Of a DNA stretch of 64,000 nucleotides, positions 8,815 to 16,026 are shown piece by piece (position 1 is the first letter of the stretch; every line of letters begins with the position of its first letter). The notes under the pieces were generated by a model. That model worked only from the letters and a program-made list of their open reading frames with translations, was not told the DNA's origin and ran no database searches. This stretch comes from an uncultured Muribaculaceae bacterium (lineage in GTDB: Bacteria > Bacteroidota > Bacteroidia > Bacteroidales > Muribaculaceae), in contig CALUMI010000007.1 in assembly GCA_944321725.1 (NCBI GenBank), forward strand, positions 1 to 64,000, given 5' to 3'. Made by a program: the position numbers and the translations under genes.

Positions 8815-10608
8815 ATGAGCGAATTAAAAAATTCACCGCTTGCTGATTTTGATTGGGATTCTTACGAGAAAGGCCAAGAAATCAGTTCCAAAACTCGCGA
8901 AGAGTTGGAAAAGACCTACGATGAGTCCTTAAACACTGTTAAGGACAAGGAAGTTATCGAAGGTACTGTAATCGCATTGAACAAACGCGAAGCCGTAGTC
9001 AACATAGGCTACAAATCCGACGGTATTATCCCGATGAACGAATTCCGCTACAACCCGGATTTGAAAGTCGGCGACAAAGTTGAAGTGTTCATAGAAAATC
9101 AGGAAGACAAAAAAGGACAGCTTATCCTTTCTCACAAAAAAGCGCGCGCGGCCCGCAGTTGGGATCGCGTCAACGAGGCTCTTGCCAACGATGAAATCAT
9201 CAAGGGTTACATCAAATGCCGCACGAAAGGCGGTATGATTGTCGACGTGTTCGGCATCGAGGCATTCTTGCCGGGATCGCAAATCGATGTTAAACCGATT
9301 CGCGACTACGACGCTTACGTAGGCAAAACAATGGAATTCAAGGTTGTAAAAATCAATCAGGAGTTCAAGAATGTCGTTGTTTCCCACAAGGCTCTCATCG
9401 AGGCCGAGCTTGAGCAGCAGAAAAAAGAAATCATCGCCAAACTCGAAAAAGGCCAGGTACTTGAAGGCACTGTCAAGAACATCACTTCTTACGGCGTATT
9501 CATCGACCTTGGTGGCGTTGACGGTTTGATTCATATCACCGACCTTTCTTGGGGACGTGTCAACGACCCGAACGAGGTTGTACAATTAGACCAGAAACTC
9601 AACGTTGTAATCCTCGACTTCGACGACGAGAAGAAGCGTATCGCTCTCGGCTTGAAACAACTTCAGCCGCATCCATGGGACGCTCTCGATCCGGAATTGA
9701 AAGTAGGCGACAAAGTTAAAGGCAAAGTTGTCGTTATGGCCGACTACGGAGCATTCGTTGAAATTGCTCCGGGTGTAGAAGGCCTGATCCACGTATCGGA
9801 AATGTCGTGGTCGCAGCACTTGCGCTCCGCACAAGATTTCATGAAAGTGGGCGACGAGGTAGAAGCCGTAATACTTACTCTCGACCGCAAAGAGCGCAAG
9901 ATGTCGCTTGGCATCAAGCAGCTTAAAGCAGATCCTTGGGAAAATATTGAAGAAAAATATCCTGTCGGCTCGAAGCACACAGCAAAAGTGCGCAACTTCA
10001 CCAACTTCGGCGTATTCGTTGAATTGGAAGAGGGCGTTGACGGCTTGATTCACATTTCCGACCTTTCGTGGACAAAGAAAATCAAGCATCCGAGCGAGTT
10101 CACTCAAATCGGTGCCGACATTGATGTTCAGGTATTGGAAATCGACAAGGAGAACCGCCGCTTGAGCCTCGGACACAAGCAGTTGGAAGAGAATCCGTGG
10201 GATGTGTTCGAAACAATCTTCACTGTAGGCAGCATCCATGAGGGAACTATCGTAGAGATGCTCGACAAAGGCGCTGTAATCGCGTTGCCTTATGGCGTTG
10301 AAGGTTTCGCAACTCCGAAGCACCTCGTTAAAGAGGACGGTACTCAAGCACAAGTCGACGAGAAACTCAACTTCAAGGTAATCGAGTTCAACAAAGACTC
10401 AAAACGCATCATACTTTCTCACAGCCGCATCTTCGAAGACGAGGCAAAAGCAGAGAAAGCTGAAGCAAAGAAAGCCGCGAAGAAAGCCAAAGAGGCAGCC
10501 GCTAAAGAATCCGCTCCTGCCTTGAACACAGCTATGGAGAAAACCACACTCGGCGACATCTCTGAGTTGGCGGCATTGAAAGAGAAATTGGCGAAAGAAG
10601 AAAAATAA
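8815..10608 (+). CDS. rpsA: 30S ribosomal protein S1
   Basis: A 597-residue protein of six consecutive S1 (OB-fold) repeats spanning about residues 45-540. Each repeat shows a G-x-V-x-x-x-x-x-x-G-x-x-V-x-[IL] strand and ends in an LSH/LG-K type box. S1 binds mRNA and docks it on the small subunit, which matters in Bacteroidota where Shine-Dalgarno signals are weak. The C-terminus carries a long alanine/lysine-rich tail (about 540-597), common in this phylum. It has its own promoter and a strong terminator downstream. Confidence 0.97.
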   Translation: MSELKNSPLADFDWDSYEKGQEISSKTREELEKTYDESLNTVKDKEVIEGTVIALNKREAVVNIGYKSDGIIPMNEFRYNPDLKVGDKVEVFIENQEDKKGQLILSHKKARAARSWDRVNEALANDEIIKGYIKCRTKGGMIVDVFGIEAFLPGSQIDVKPIRDYDAYVGKTMEFKVVKINQEFKNVVVSHKALIEAELEQQKKEIIAKLEKGQVLEGTVKNITSYGVFIDLGGVDGLIHITDLSWGRVNDPNEVVQLDQKLNVVILDFDDEKKRIALGLKQLQPHPWDALDPELKVGDKVKGKVVVMADYGAFVEIAPGVEGLIHVSEMSWSQHLRSAQDFMKVGDEVEAVILTLDRKERKMSLGIKQLKADPWENIEEKYPVGSKHTAKVRNFTNFGVFVELEEGVDGLIHISDLSWTKKIKHPSEFTQIGADIDVQVLEIDKENRRLSLGHKQLEENPWDVFETIFTVGSIHEGTIVEMLDKGAVIALPYGVEGFATPKHLVKEDGTQAQVDEKLNFKVIEFNKDSKRIILSHSRIFEDEAKAEKAEAKKAAKKAKEAAAKESAPALNTAMEKTTLGDISELAALKEKLAKEEK

Positions 10609-10629
10609 TAATTCTTTCCTGACACAACT

Positions 10630-10667
10630 AAAAGCGGAGAGTTGCTGATGCAATTCTCCGCTTTTGC
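10630..10667 (+). terminator. rpsA terminator
   Basis: A perfect 11-bp stem (10630-10640 with 10655-10665) extends inward through a G-T pair. The flanking A and T runs let it work in both directions, so it probably also insulates the accessory island on the other side. Confidence 0.85.
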
Positions 10668-10740
10668 TTATAAAACGCCAATACCTGATGAAACTTTACG
10701 ACAAAATCAACCGGTTAATCAACTGCCGGCAACATTATTT

Positions 10741-11604
10741 TTAGCTGTTGGAATCTTCAGAGTAGTTATCGATAATAGTGGTTAACATCTCGTCAATCTT
10801 ATTGTATTCATCAAGATTTTCCGCTTGCCGTTTCACATTAGTCCTTGCCAAAGTAATCAAATATATATTACCGCGATTAATGAGATATTTGAACCAAGAC
10901 TCATTCGGAATCACGTAATCGTTGGTAACCTCTATGTCGAACATTTCCCCGTCGTCATAATCGTACCCCTTATGAGCCAAAAACATGTCATTAGAAAGAA
11001 ACAAATTAAACTTATTGTTATACTCAACGAATTGGTTCATCTTCATTTCATCAACAGAAAGAAAGGTTTTGACAATCAGCACCTTGTCAGTAAGCCATTT
11101 TCCAAGCAGCATCCCGCTTTCGCAAAATGCCCTCAAATCGTCCGAGCCTTGCATGCGAGGCTCTGCTACATACCAATGGTTTAAAGAAATAAACAGCATG
11201 AAACAATCGGAAATGGATTCCAACACTTTCGAATTGCGAATACGCTCTATGAAATTTTCACGCTCCACAATACGCTCCCGAAAATGACGAGGAAATAAAA
11301 ACAACTTATCTCCACCCACACACATTGCAAACCACAACTCCCCATCGTGGATAAATGTCGTAAAAAAGCACGGACGGCAAATAGCTATCTCAGCATCTTT
11401 CTTGCTATAGAAAAACATGATTATTTCCCACTTGTTTTTCCGATTTGTGGTCAACGAGTTTTGATACAATCTCGGATAAACATTCCATTTAAGTCTTTCA
11501 CGGTTTAATTTCGGCATAAATCTGCGCCAACGGCGGATTAATTCCTCATGATCTTTAATCAGTTCTTCTGCCTTTTCTTGCAGGCTCATACCCGAAACGA
11601 CCAT
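10741..11604 (-). CDS. Unknown protein with an F-x-R-H-F-R-E-R core
   Basis: A 287-residue soluble protein I do not recognise. I start it at the ATG at 11602-11604 because a purine-rich GAGGGGGTGAT lies directly upstream and a -7-like box sits further up; a GTG at 11646 is the alternative. Visible features are an N-terminal helix rich in E/R, then I-I-M-F-F-Y-S-K-K-D, a central F-P-R-H-F-R-E-R-I-V-E-R box, an aromatic L-N-H-W-Y-V-A-E-P strand, and an acidic N-Y-S-E-D-S-N-S tail. No transmembrane segment or catalytic motif is obvious. It is the last gene of the accessory island. Confidence 0.7.
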   Translation of the reverse strand: MVVSGMSLQEKAEELIKDHEELIRRWRRFMPKLNRERLKWNVYPRLYQNSLTTNRKNKWEIIMFFYSKKDAEIAICRPCFFTTFIHDGELWFAMCVGGDKLFLFPRHFRERIVERENFIERIRNSKVLESISDCFMLFISLNHWYVAEPRMQGSDDLRAFCESGMLLGKWLTDKVLIVKTFLSVDEMKMNQFVEYNNKFNLFLSNDMFLAHKGYDYDDGEMFDIEVTNDYVIPNESWFKYLINRGNIYLITLARTNVKRQAENLDEYNKIDEMLTTIIDNYSEDSNS

Positions 11605-11709
11605 ATCACCCCCTCTTTTATTATGGTACAAATACAATCCGGCCACGACAGATATAAAAACCTACCGCAACCGGAATAACAATATTTCTTGATTGGCTCT
11701 GACATCAAA

Positions 11710-11895
11710 CTACTGTCCACAATATTTATCTCTAATATCATGAATATCACGGGCAATATCGCTAAGGCTACTTGCCATCAAGAAAAAACTTTTAAAAACT
11801 TTCACAATCAATACTATCAGCAGCACAAACAATGCCACTGACACCAATAAAAATAATATTTCGGCAAGCCCAACTGCCATAAATCCTCCTACCAT
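11710..11895 (-). CDS. Small single-TM membrane protein
   Basis: A 61-residue protein with one long hydrophobic helix (about residues 5-36) of V/L/I runs and a short hydrophilic C-terminal tail (S-D-I-A-R-D-I-H-D-I-R-D-K-Y) that could form an amphipathic helix. It lies 10 bases after the GIY-YIG gene and probably shares its transcript. Size and layout resemble small membrane partners of toxin or phage-related modules, but no function can be assigned. Confidence 0.55.
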   Translation of the reverse strand: MVGGFMAVGLAEILFLLVSVALFVLLIVLIVKVFKSFFLMASSLSDIARDIHDIRDKYCGQ

Positions 11896-11905
11896 ATCTT
11901 TACAG

Positions 11906-12451
11906 TTAATCCTTCAAATTTGCGAACGGACGCTTGCCGTCATATTGCTGTTTAAACTCGGCAATCAACTCTTTCTCGATTTCAACAGGATTACCATCTT
12001 GCTCCGGTATCGCTTTCCAACAGAAAAGCAAATCTTTAGCGTACTTAATCTGCCAAATTAGCCGTCCGCCCCAATGCCCGACAGATTTACCGGTTCCGAA
12101 ATCGAGATAAGCGTTTATCCTTTTACGTAATGTGGACTTGCTTTTCTTGCCGTTTGCCTCAACACCTCCGGCTTTGCCAATATAAACCACACACGTGCCG
12201 CCTACCCAATTATTTTCAAGCTCGGAGATTGGCCTGTTCGGGTCTTCTTCCACTCTAACGCCTTTTCTCTTTCTCATCCGCTTTCCGCCGGTGCCTCTCT
12301 CCAAAAACTCAGGCATTCCGTCGCCTTCATATACCACAATATACACACCCTGCACGACAGGTATTCCGGATAAGTCCTTTCTCAAATCAGCCACAGAGCA
12401 GAATCCTTCGAATCCGGCTTCCTTCAAATCGCCAATCGTCCTATACTCCAT
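11906..12451 (-). CDS. GIY-YIG-fold nuclease-like protein
   Basis: A 181-residue protein carrying the GIY-YIG pattern: G-V-Y at residues 35-37, Y-I-G at 90-92, an arginine at about 111 in L-R-K-R-I, glutamates at 159/161 in V-E-I-E-K-E-L-I, and the closing P-F-A-N at 175-178. The spacer between the GIY and YIG strands is long (about 50 residues) and very basic (K-R-M-R-K-R-K), unlike the compact UvrC type. All key positions look intact, so it is probably an active endonuclease. It lies in a run with a 94- and a 71-residue protein that look like a fixed module. Its target is unknown. Confidence 0.8.
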   Translation of the reverse strand: MEYRTIGDLKEAGFEGFCSVADLRKDLSGIPVVQGVYIVVYEGDGMPEFLERGTGGKRMRKRKGVRVEEDPNRPISELENNWVGGTCVVYIGKAGGVEANGKKSKSTLRKRINAYLDFGTGKSVGHWGGRLIWQIKYAKDLLFCWKAIPEQDGNPVEIEKELIAEFKQQYDGKRPFANLKD

Positions 12452-12460
12452 AATAATTCT

Positions 12461-12745
12461 TTATTTATTAATAGCTTTCAAAATCGCCAATGCAGGAGAT
12501 TGTACACGGTCTACATATTTTTTCAATTTCGTTGTATTCAATTCAGAAACGTCACAATCTGAATAGGCCTTATACAATTTATCTAAATCAACTTCAAACG
12601 GATTGTTCGTGCTTTCTCTCTTGCCGTAACACATACTGCCTGCTACCGACAAATTGACATAATTAATTCCCGTCACACTTACAACTTGTTTCAAATCTCC
12701 TACTTTCTTAATAAATTCCTCTTTTGACATTTTTTTCTGTCCCAT
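12461..12745 (-). CDS. Unknown 94-residue protein of the GIY-YIG module
   Basis: A small soluble protein (M-S-K-E-E-F-I-K-K-V-G-D-L at the start, then S-V-A-G-S-M-C-Y-G-K-R-E-S). The middle reads like a short beta strand followed by two helices (D-L-D-K-L-Y-K-A-Y; K-K-Y-V-D-R-V). The conserved-looking tail V-Q-S-P-A-L-A-I-L-K-A-I could be a docking helix. It lies 9 bases before the GIY-YIG gene and 18 after the 71-residue gene. A DNA-recognition or control role is possible but unproven. Confidence 0.6.
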   Translation of the reverse strand: MGQKKMSKEEFIKKVGDLKQVVSVTGINYVNLSVAGSMCYGKRESTNNPFEVDLDKLYKAYSDCDVSELNTTKLKKYVDRVQSPALAILKAINK

Positions 12746-12763
12746 AATATCATTGTTTTATAA

Positions 12764-12979
12764 TTAGCCTTTTACTATTATTCTCTTATCCGCTATCAGC
12801 TTATCGAATTTCTCTATAGTCATATCGATAATGCCAAAATCATCACCCCCGTAAAATCCTATTTTACGCATTTTGTCGCGGATACGTTTTTGTGCATTTC
12901 TGTCAGCTTTTACCCTCTGACGAATCAACTCCCGCAACTCCTCAATCTCCTGCTTAGTAAAAACATTCTTTCCTTTCAT
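12764..12979 (-). CDS. Unknown 71-residue charged protein of the GIY-YIG module
   Basis: A strongly charged protein. The N-terminal half is a predicted helix (F-T-K-Q-E-I-E-E-L-R-E-L-I), then a basic K-R-I-R-D-K-M-R-K-I-G-F-Y-G-G-D-D-F-G block and a short C-terminal strand ending I-I-V-K-G. I recall proteins of this look as common small hypotheticals in Bacteroidales, but I cannot check that here. The pattern suggests a nucleic-acid-binding or antitoxin-like accessory protein. It is the first gene of the three-gene GIY-YIG run. Confidence 0.6.
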   Translation of the reverse strand: MKGKNVFTKQEIEELRELIRQRVKADRNAQKRIRDKMRKIGFYGGDDFGIIDMTIEKFDKLIADKRIIVKG

Positions 12980-13017
12980 AGTCTTATCAATTTATTTAAT
13001 TCGTTATCTTTTACAAA

Positions 13018-13386
13018 TTAATACCCTTTATATAATCTTTCAAAATTATTAAGCATAAATTCTGCCGCGTCTTTTTCCGCATCGGATGATTGTGGCGAAT
13101 TCAAAATATCAACATATTTGTTTCTTAATGCTTTAATTTCTTCCGTCGACATATTTGTAAGCCTTTCTTCCATTATCGCTTTATTCTTTTCCAGCATTCT
13201 CAACTCCTTGCCAATAGATGAATGCCGCTTAAAAAACTTGTAGCTGCTATATATGGAATATGGGATGTAGAATATAAACAACACAGGGAAGAAACAGCAT
13301 ATCACGAACAAAATTATGTCGACAACGCATCCGCCCGATTCGAAAAACGCATATTTTCTTAAATTATCCTCTATGCTCATAATCAT
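13018..13386 (-). CDS. Unknown membrane protein with C-terminal helical domain
   Basis: A 122-residue protein. A hydrophobic hairpin covers about residues 22-48 (I-I-L-F-V-I-C-C-F-F-P-V-L-F-I-F-Y). A cytosolic, helical, charged part follows: L-R-M-L-E-K-N-K-A-I-M-E-E-R-L, then A-A-E-F-M-L-N-N-F. Two possible ATGs lie two codons apart. It starts 6 bases after the stop of the 13393-13740 gene and is probably translated from the same message. I do not recognise it. Confidence 0.6.
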   Translation of the reverse strand: MIMSIEDNLRKYAFFESGGCVVDIILFVICCFFPVLFIFYIPYSIYSSYKFFKRHSSIGKELRMLEKNKAIMEERLTNMSTEEIKALRNKYVDILNSPQSSDAEKDAAEFMLNNFERLYKGY

Positions 13387-13392
13387 AACAAG

Positions 13393-13740
13393 CTAATAAT
13401 CCACAGAATATGTCACATTTCCGTCACTGTCGAGAAAAAACACCTTGTTTTCTATCACATATCCGCCGAAACTGTTTTTTGCGCGATACTTATGCCTGAC
13501 ATAGTACCCGTTGCCATTTTCCATCTCATTTACGGCCGACCACTCTATTGACTCATAACTGTCCGGATCCTTAAGATTGTTTTTAAGATACCTTTCCACT
13601 TGCCAAACAGAAGAGTCCAAGCCGCTGTTGCGCACCTCCGAATCGTAATCACTGTCCTCTGAATAGAAAATAAGAGATACAAGATATAACCCTAAAGCGA
13701 TGCCCAGCACCCATTTAAGCAATTTTCCAAACTCATTCAT
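13393..13740 (-). CDS. Membrane-anchored protein with a P-D-[ST]-Y-E domain
   Basis: A 115-residue protein with one N-terminal membrane helix (about 8-26) and a small outer domain. The domain has the pattern V-E-R-Y-L-K-N-N-L-K-D-P-D-S-Y-E at 48-63, then H-K-Y-R-A-K-N-S-F-G-G at 83-93 and a final F-F-L-D-S-D-G-N-V strand. The same two blocks occur, separated by a coiled-coil insertion, in the lipoprotein at 59802-60434. The function is unknown. The domain could sense or bind something in the periplasm, but nothing in the sequence says what. Confidence 0.65.
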   Translation of the reverse strand: MNEFGKLLKWVLGIALGLYLVSLIFYSEDSDYDSEVRNSGLDSSVWQVERYLKNNLKDPDSYESIEWSAVNEMENGNGYYVRHKYRAKNSFGGYVIENKVFFLDSDGNVTYSVDY

Positions 13741-13858
13741 AACTGTAATATTTTATTCACGTTCAATTCTTGAAGTATTACACATGTTATTAATTCGTTT
13801 AATAAGCAAATACTAAATGACAGATTGAAATAAGCGTTTTAACATATCCATATAAATC

Positions 13859-14401
13859 TTACTGATAGTACGGTTCTATTTCTTTCCAAATTTGTATTGC
13901 GTCCTTATTACCTCTATTTGCTGCTTCTTTTAGATCTGCCATAAATTGCTCAAGCATACCTGATGGTTCTTCGCTACCATTTTCGGCAGCTTTTTTAAAC
14001 CAATATATACATTTTGTCATATCCTTGTCTATTCCATATACTGATCCACTTAAATAAGCAGTTGCAAGCATAAACATTGATTTTTCGTCTTTCATAGAAG
14101 CTGCTTTCTCTAAATAATATATGCCTTTTTGTGCATCTGGTTCCACAACGTCCCCTAACAAATAATAAGCTCCTAACTGACTTATTGCTCTTATATTGCC
14201 ATTATCAGCAGCTTTGTGATACCAATAAGAAGCCTTTTCATTATTCTGCTCAACCCCAAGCCCACGCGCATAAAGTTCTGCCGTATAAAAATAGTTTTCA
14301 GCTTCATCGGTTTGATTTTCACTGTAAACCATTACAGAAGAAATACATATAACTATAACAACAGATGCAATAGCCAATATTCTTTTAGTCGTTTTTTTCA
14401 T
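13859..14401 (-). CDS. Sel1-repeat protein, short, membrane-anchored
   Basis: A 180-residue protein with an N-terminal hydrophobic anchor (residues 8-26). Three to four Sel1-like repeats follow, with the A-x-x-W-Y-x-K-A-A-x-x-G-[ND] signature (Y-W-Y-H-K-A-A-D-N-G-N near residue 60; Y-W-F-K-K-A-A-E-N-G-S near 130). Sel1 repeats are helical scaffolds for protein-protein contact. It follows a longer Sel1 lipoprotein by 12 bases, and the two are visibly A/T-richer than the flanking core genes. It was probably acquired together with it. Confidence 0.85.
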   Translation of the reverse strand: MKKTTKRILAIASVVIVICISSVMVYSENQTDEAENYFYTAELYARGLGVEQNNEKASYWYHKAADNGNIRAISQLGAYYLLGDVVEPDAQKGIYYLEKAASMKDEKSMFMLATAYLSGSVYGIDKDMTKCIYWFKKAAENGSEEPSGMLEQFMADLKEAANRGNKDAIQIWKEIEPYYQ

Positions 14402-14413
14402 AATAACAATAGT

Positions 14414-15391
14414 TTAATCAGATATTTTATTCAACATATCTATAGCATGTCTATCTTTCTCAGCAGCAGCTTTTTGATACCAATATTTTGCAGACTCAAC
14501 ATCCTTATATCCATAATAAAAACAGTCGCCAAGCAAAGATGCCGCATGTCTATACCCTCTCTTGTCAGCCTCTATTAGCCAATATTTTGCTTTTTCATAA
14601 TTCTGTTCAATTGCATCTCCTCTTAGGAAACAAGCTCCAAGATCGTATTGCGCTCCGGCTACTCCTTTATCAGCAGCCAACTTATAATAATAGATTGCTT
14701 TTTTAGTGTCTTTCTCTACACCTTTACCAAGAAACAGACATTTACCTAAACTATATTGCGCTTCAGCAAGTCCTTGTTTTGCAGCTGATTCATATAATGA
14801 CGCAACCAAATTATCATAATGCGCATAGAAAAAATCACCCTCATAGACATATCCTAACCGATATTGGGCTTTTGCATACCCCTGCTTAGCCGCTTTAGAA
14901 TACCAATCAACAGCTATATTTGTGCGTTGTGGAAAATCCATATCTAAATTATAATAATAGTATTCTCCTAAGCAAAATTGGGCTTCAGGATTATCTTTTT
15001 CCGCAGCTTGCTTATATAAGTCAAACGCTTTTTGAGGATCTTCATCAATGCCTAAACCATAACAATAACAATGAGCAAGATTTAATTGAGCTTCTGCATT
15101 ACCTTGATTAGCTGATTGCTGCCAATATTTTATCGCTTTTCTAAAATTTGGCTCTACATAATCACCTGTAGTGAAAACTTTTCCCAATAAATATTGGGCA
15201 TTCGCATTTCCATCATTTGCCAAATCTGTCAATAAACCAATTCCTTTATCAACATTCGTACTATCTTCTTTTATATATTTTAATGCCAATTCTATTTGCT
15301 CATCAGGATTCCCCGTTTTTACAGAATCACAAGCAAACATCATTGTTGAAGCCAACAATAACTCTACAAATAAAAAATTCAGCCTTTTCAT
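14414..15391 (-). CDS. Sel1-repeat lipoprotein
   Basis: A 325-residue protein starting MKRLNFLFVELLLASTMMFAC, a lipoprotein signal with the acylated Cys at about residue 21. An upstream in-frame extension lacks a signal and overlaps the neighbouring gene, so the start at 15391 is preferred. The rest is about seven Sel1 repeats, for example Y-W-Q-Q-S-A-N-Q-G-N-A-E-A-Q and Y-Y-Y-K-L-A-A-D-K-G-V-A-G-A-Q. It lies 4 bases after the 90-residue gene and 12 before a shorter Sel1 gene. The expected role is an extracytoplasmic scaffold; the partner is unknown. Confidence 0.88.
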   Translation of the reverse strand: MKRLNFLFVELLLASTMMFACDSVKTGNPDEQIELALKYIKEDSTNVDKGIGLLTDLANDGNANAQYLLGKVFTTGDYVEPNFRKAIKYWQQSANQGNAEAQLNLAHCYCYGLGIDEDPQKAFDLYKQAAEKDNPEAQFCLGEYYYYNLDMDFPQRTNIAVDWYSKAAKQGYAKAQYRLGYVYEGDFFYAHYDNLVASLYESAAKQGLAEAQYSLGKCLFLGKGVEKDTKKAIYYYKLAADKGVAGAQYDLGACFLRGDAIEQNYEKAKYWLIEADKRGYRHAASLLGDCFYYGYKDVESAKYWYQKAAAEKDRHAIDMLNKISD

Positions 15392-15395
15392 AGCG

Positions 15396-15668
15396 TTAAC
15401 TTTTAAGACGTTGAAAGTACCAATTAGTGTTTTTAGTCTTGCGTTCAGGCAATACAGACGGAATTTTATCCAACTCATTATTACGGTCCAACTTCCGCAA
15501 TACTTTTCTTATCGGAAGTCCTTCTCTTTCAGAATCTTTATTAAAGATTCCGGCTTTAATAAATTCCGACATAAGATCCATTGCCGGAATTTTGTTTACT
15601 GACGGATTGCTTTTGAAATAGTCGGTGACTACTTGGTTGATTCGGGCAATTTTAGTTTTTTCATCCAT
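15396..15668 (-). CDS. Small winged-helix-like protein behind a structured leader
   Basis: A 90-residue soluble protein starting MDEKTKIARINQVVTDYF. Predicted helices are followed by L-P-I-R-K-V-L-R-K-L-D-R-N-N-E-L-D and a strand pair ending N-T-N-W-Y-F-Q-R-L. This layout resembles a small winged helix, a nucleic-acid-binding fold, but the call is by eye. The reading frame stays open upstream for 25 codons to a TAA at 15744-15746, then again to 15890. The frame is therefore interrupted by one stop only. It is the first protein gene of the island transcript, followed at once by the Sel1 lipoprotein. Confidence 0.65.
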   Translation of the reverse strand: MDEKTKIARINQVVTDYFKSNPSVNKIPAMDLMSEFIKAGIFNKDSEREGLPIRKVLRKLDRNNELDKIPSVLPERKTKNTNWYFQRLKS

Positions 15669-15669
15669 A

Positions 15670-15950
15670 ACATTAGGTTTTACGCTCTGCCCGGCTCCTG
15701 TGCAGGTGGTTTGCAAATAAAAAGAAAGTGTGGAGTCGTTGGTTTATCGAATGGAGGCTCTGGAATGCCCTTGTGTCAATAACCAATACCCCACACTGGG
15801 TACGTATATACTTCCGTCAGTATATATCACGCCAGTGAAGAGTGCTTGTAAATTTATTTCTGACACAATGAAAATTTTCCAGATTCCCATTCAAAAATAA
15901 AAGCCAAACACTTTCATTTATTCCGTATGTCATTGGAGCTTATGCTCCAA
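15670..15950 (-). ncRNA. Long structured leader RNA (candidate cis-regulatory element or ncRNA)
   Basis: From the promoter at 15954-15985 the minus-strand transcript should start near 15947 and run about 280 bases before the first good start codon. It can form a 7-bp 5' hairpin (15933-15939 with 15944-15950). It can also form a nested hairpin (outer 15794-15799 with 15832-15837, inner 15805-15811 with 15820-15826). A long stem pairs 15728-15736 with 15788-15796 and continues through 15739-15744 with 15781-15786. The last two share bases 15794-15796, so they compete. Two exclusive folds ahead of a gene are typical of RNA switches. No known riboswitch class is recognised. Confidence 0.45.
15744..15890 (-). 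pseudogene. Leader reading frame in phase with the 90-residue gene, ended by one TAA
   Basis: An ATG at 15888-15890 opens 48 codons (start MGIWKIFIVSEINLQALF, end G-H-S-R-A-S-I-R) closed by TAA at 15744-15746. The frame is the same as that of the gene at 15668 (222 bases apart), and no other stop intervenes down to 15396. It may be the N-terminus of a once longer protein broken by a nonsense mutation, a leader peptide, or a chance frame inside a structured RNA. Confidence 0.3.
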
Positions 15951-15953
15951 ATA

Positions 15954-15985
15954 CAAAGGTAGAAAATGTTTTTGATTTTTACAAA
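15954..15985 (-). promoter_or_regulatory. Accessory-island promoter
   Basis: On the minus strand TACCTTTG (15954-15961) matches TAnnTTTG and TTTG (15982-15985) matches the -33 box, with a 20-base spacer. It is one of the best promoter matches in the window. The start point falls at the edge of a 5' hairpin. Confidence 0.75.
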
Positions 15986-16026
15986 ACATCCCTTTGGGGT
16001 ATTGCTTCACTCTTATCCTCTGATAA

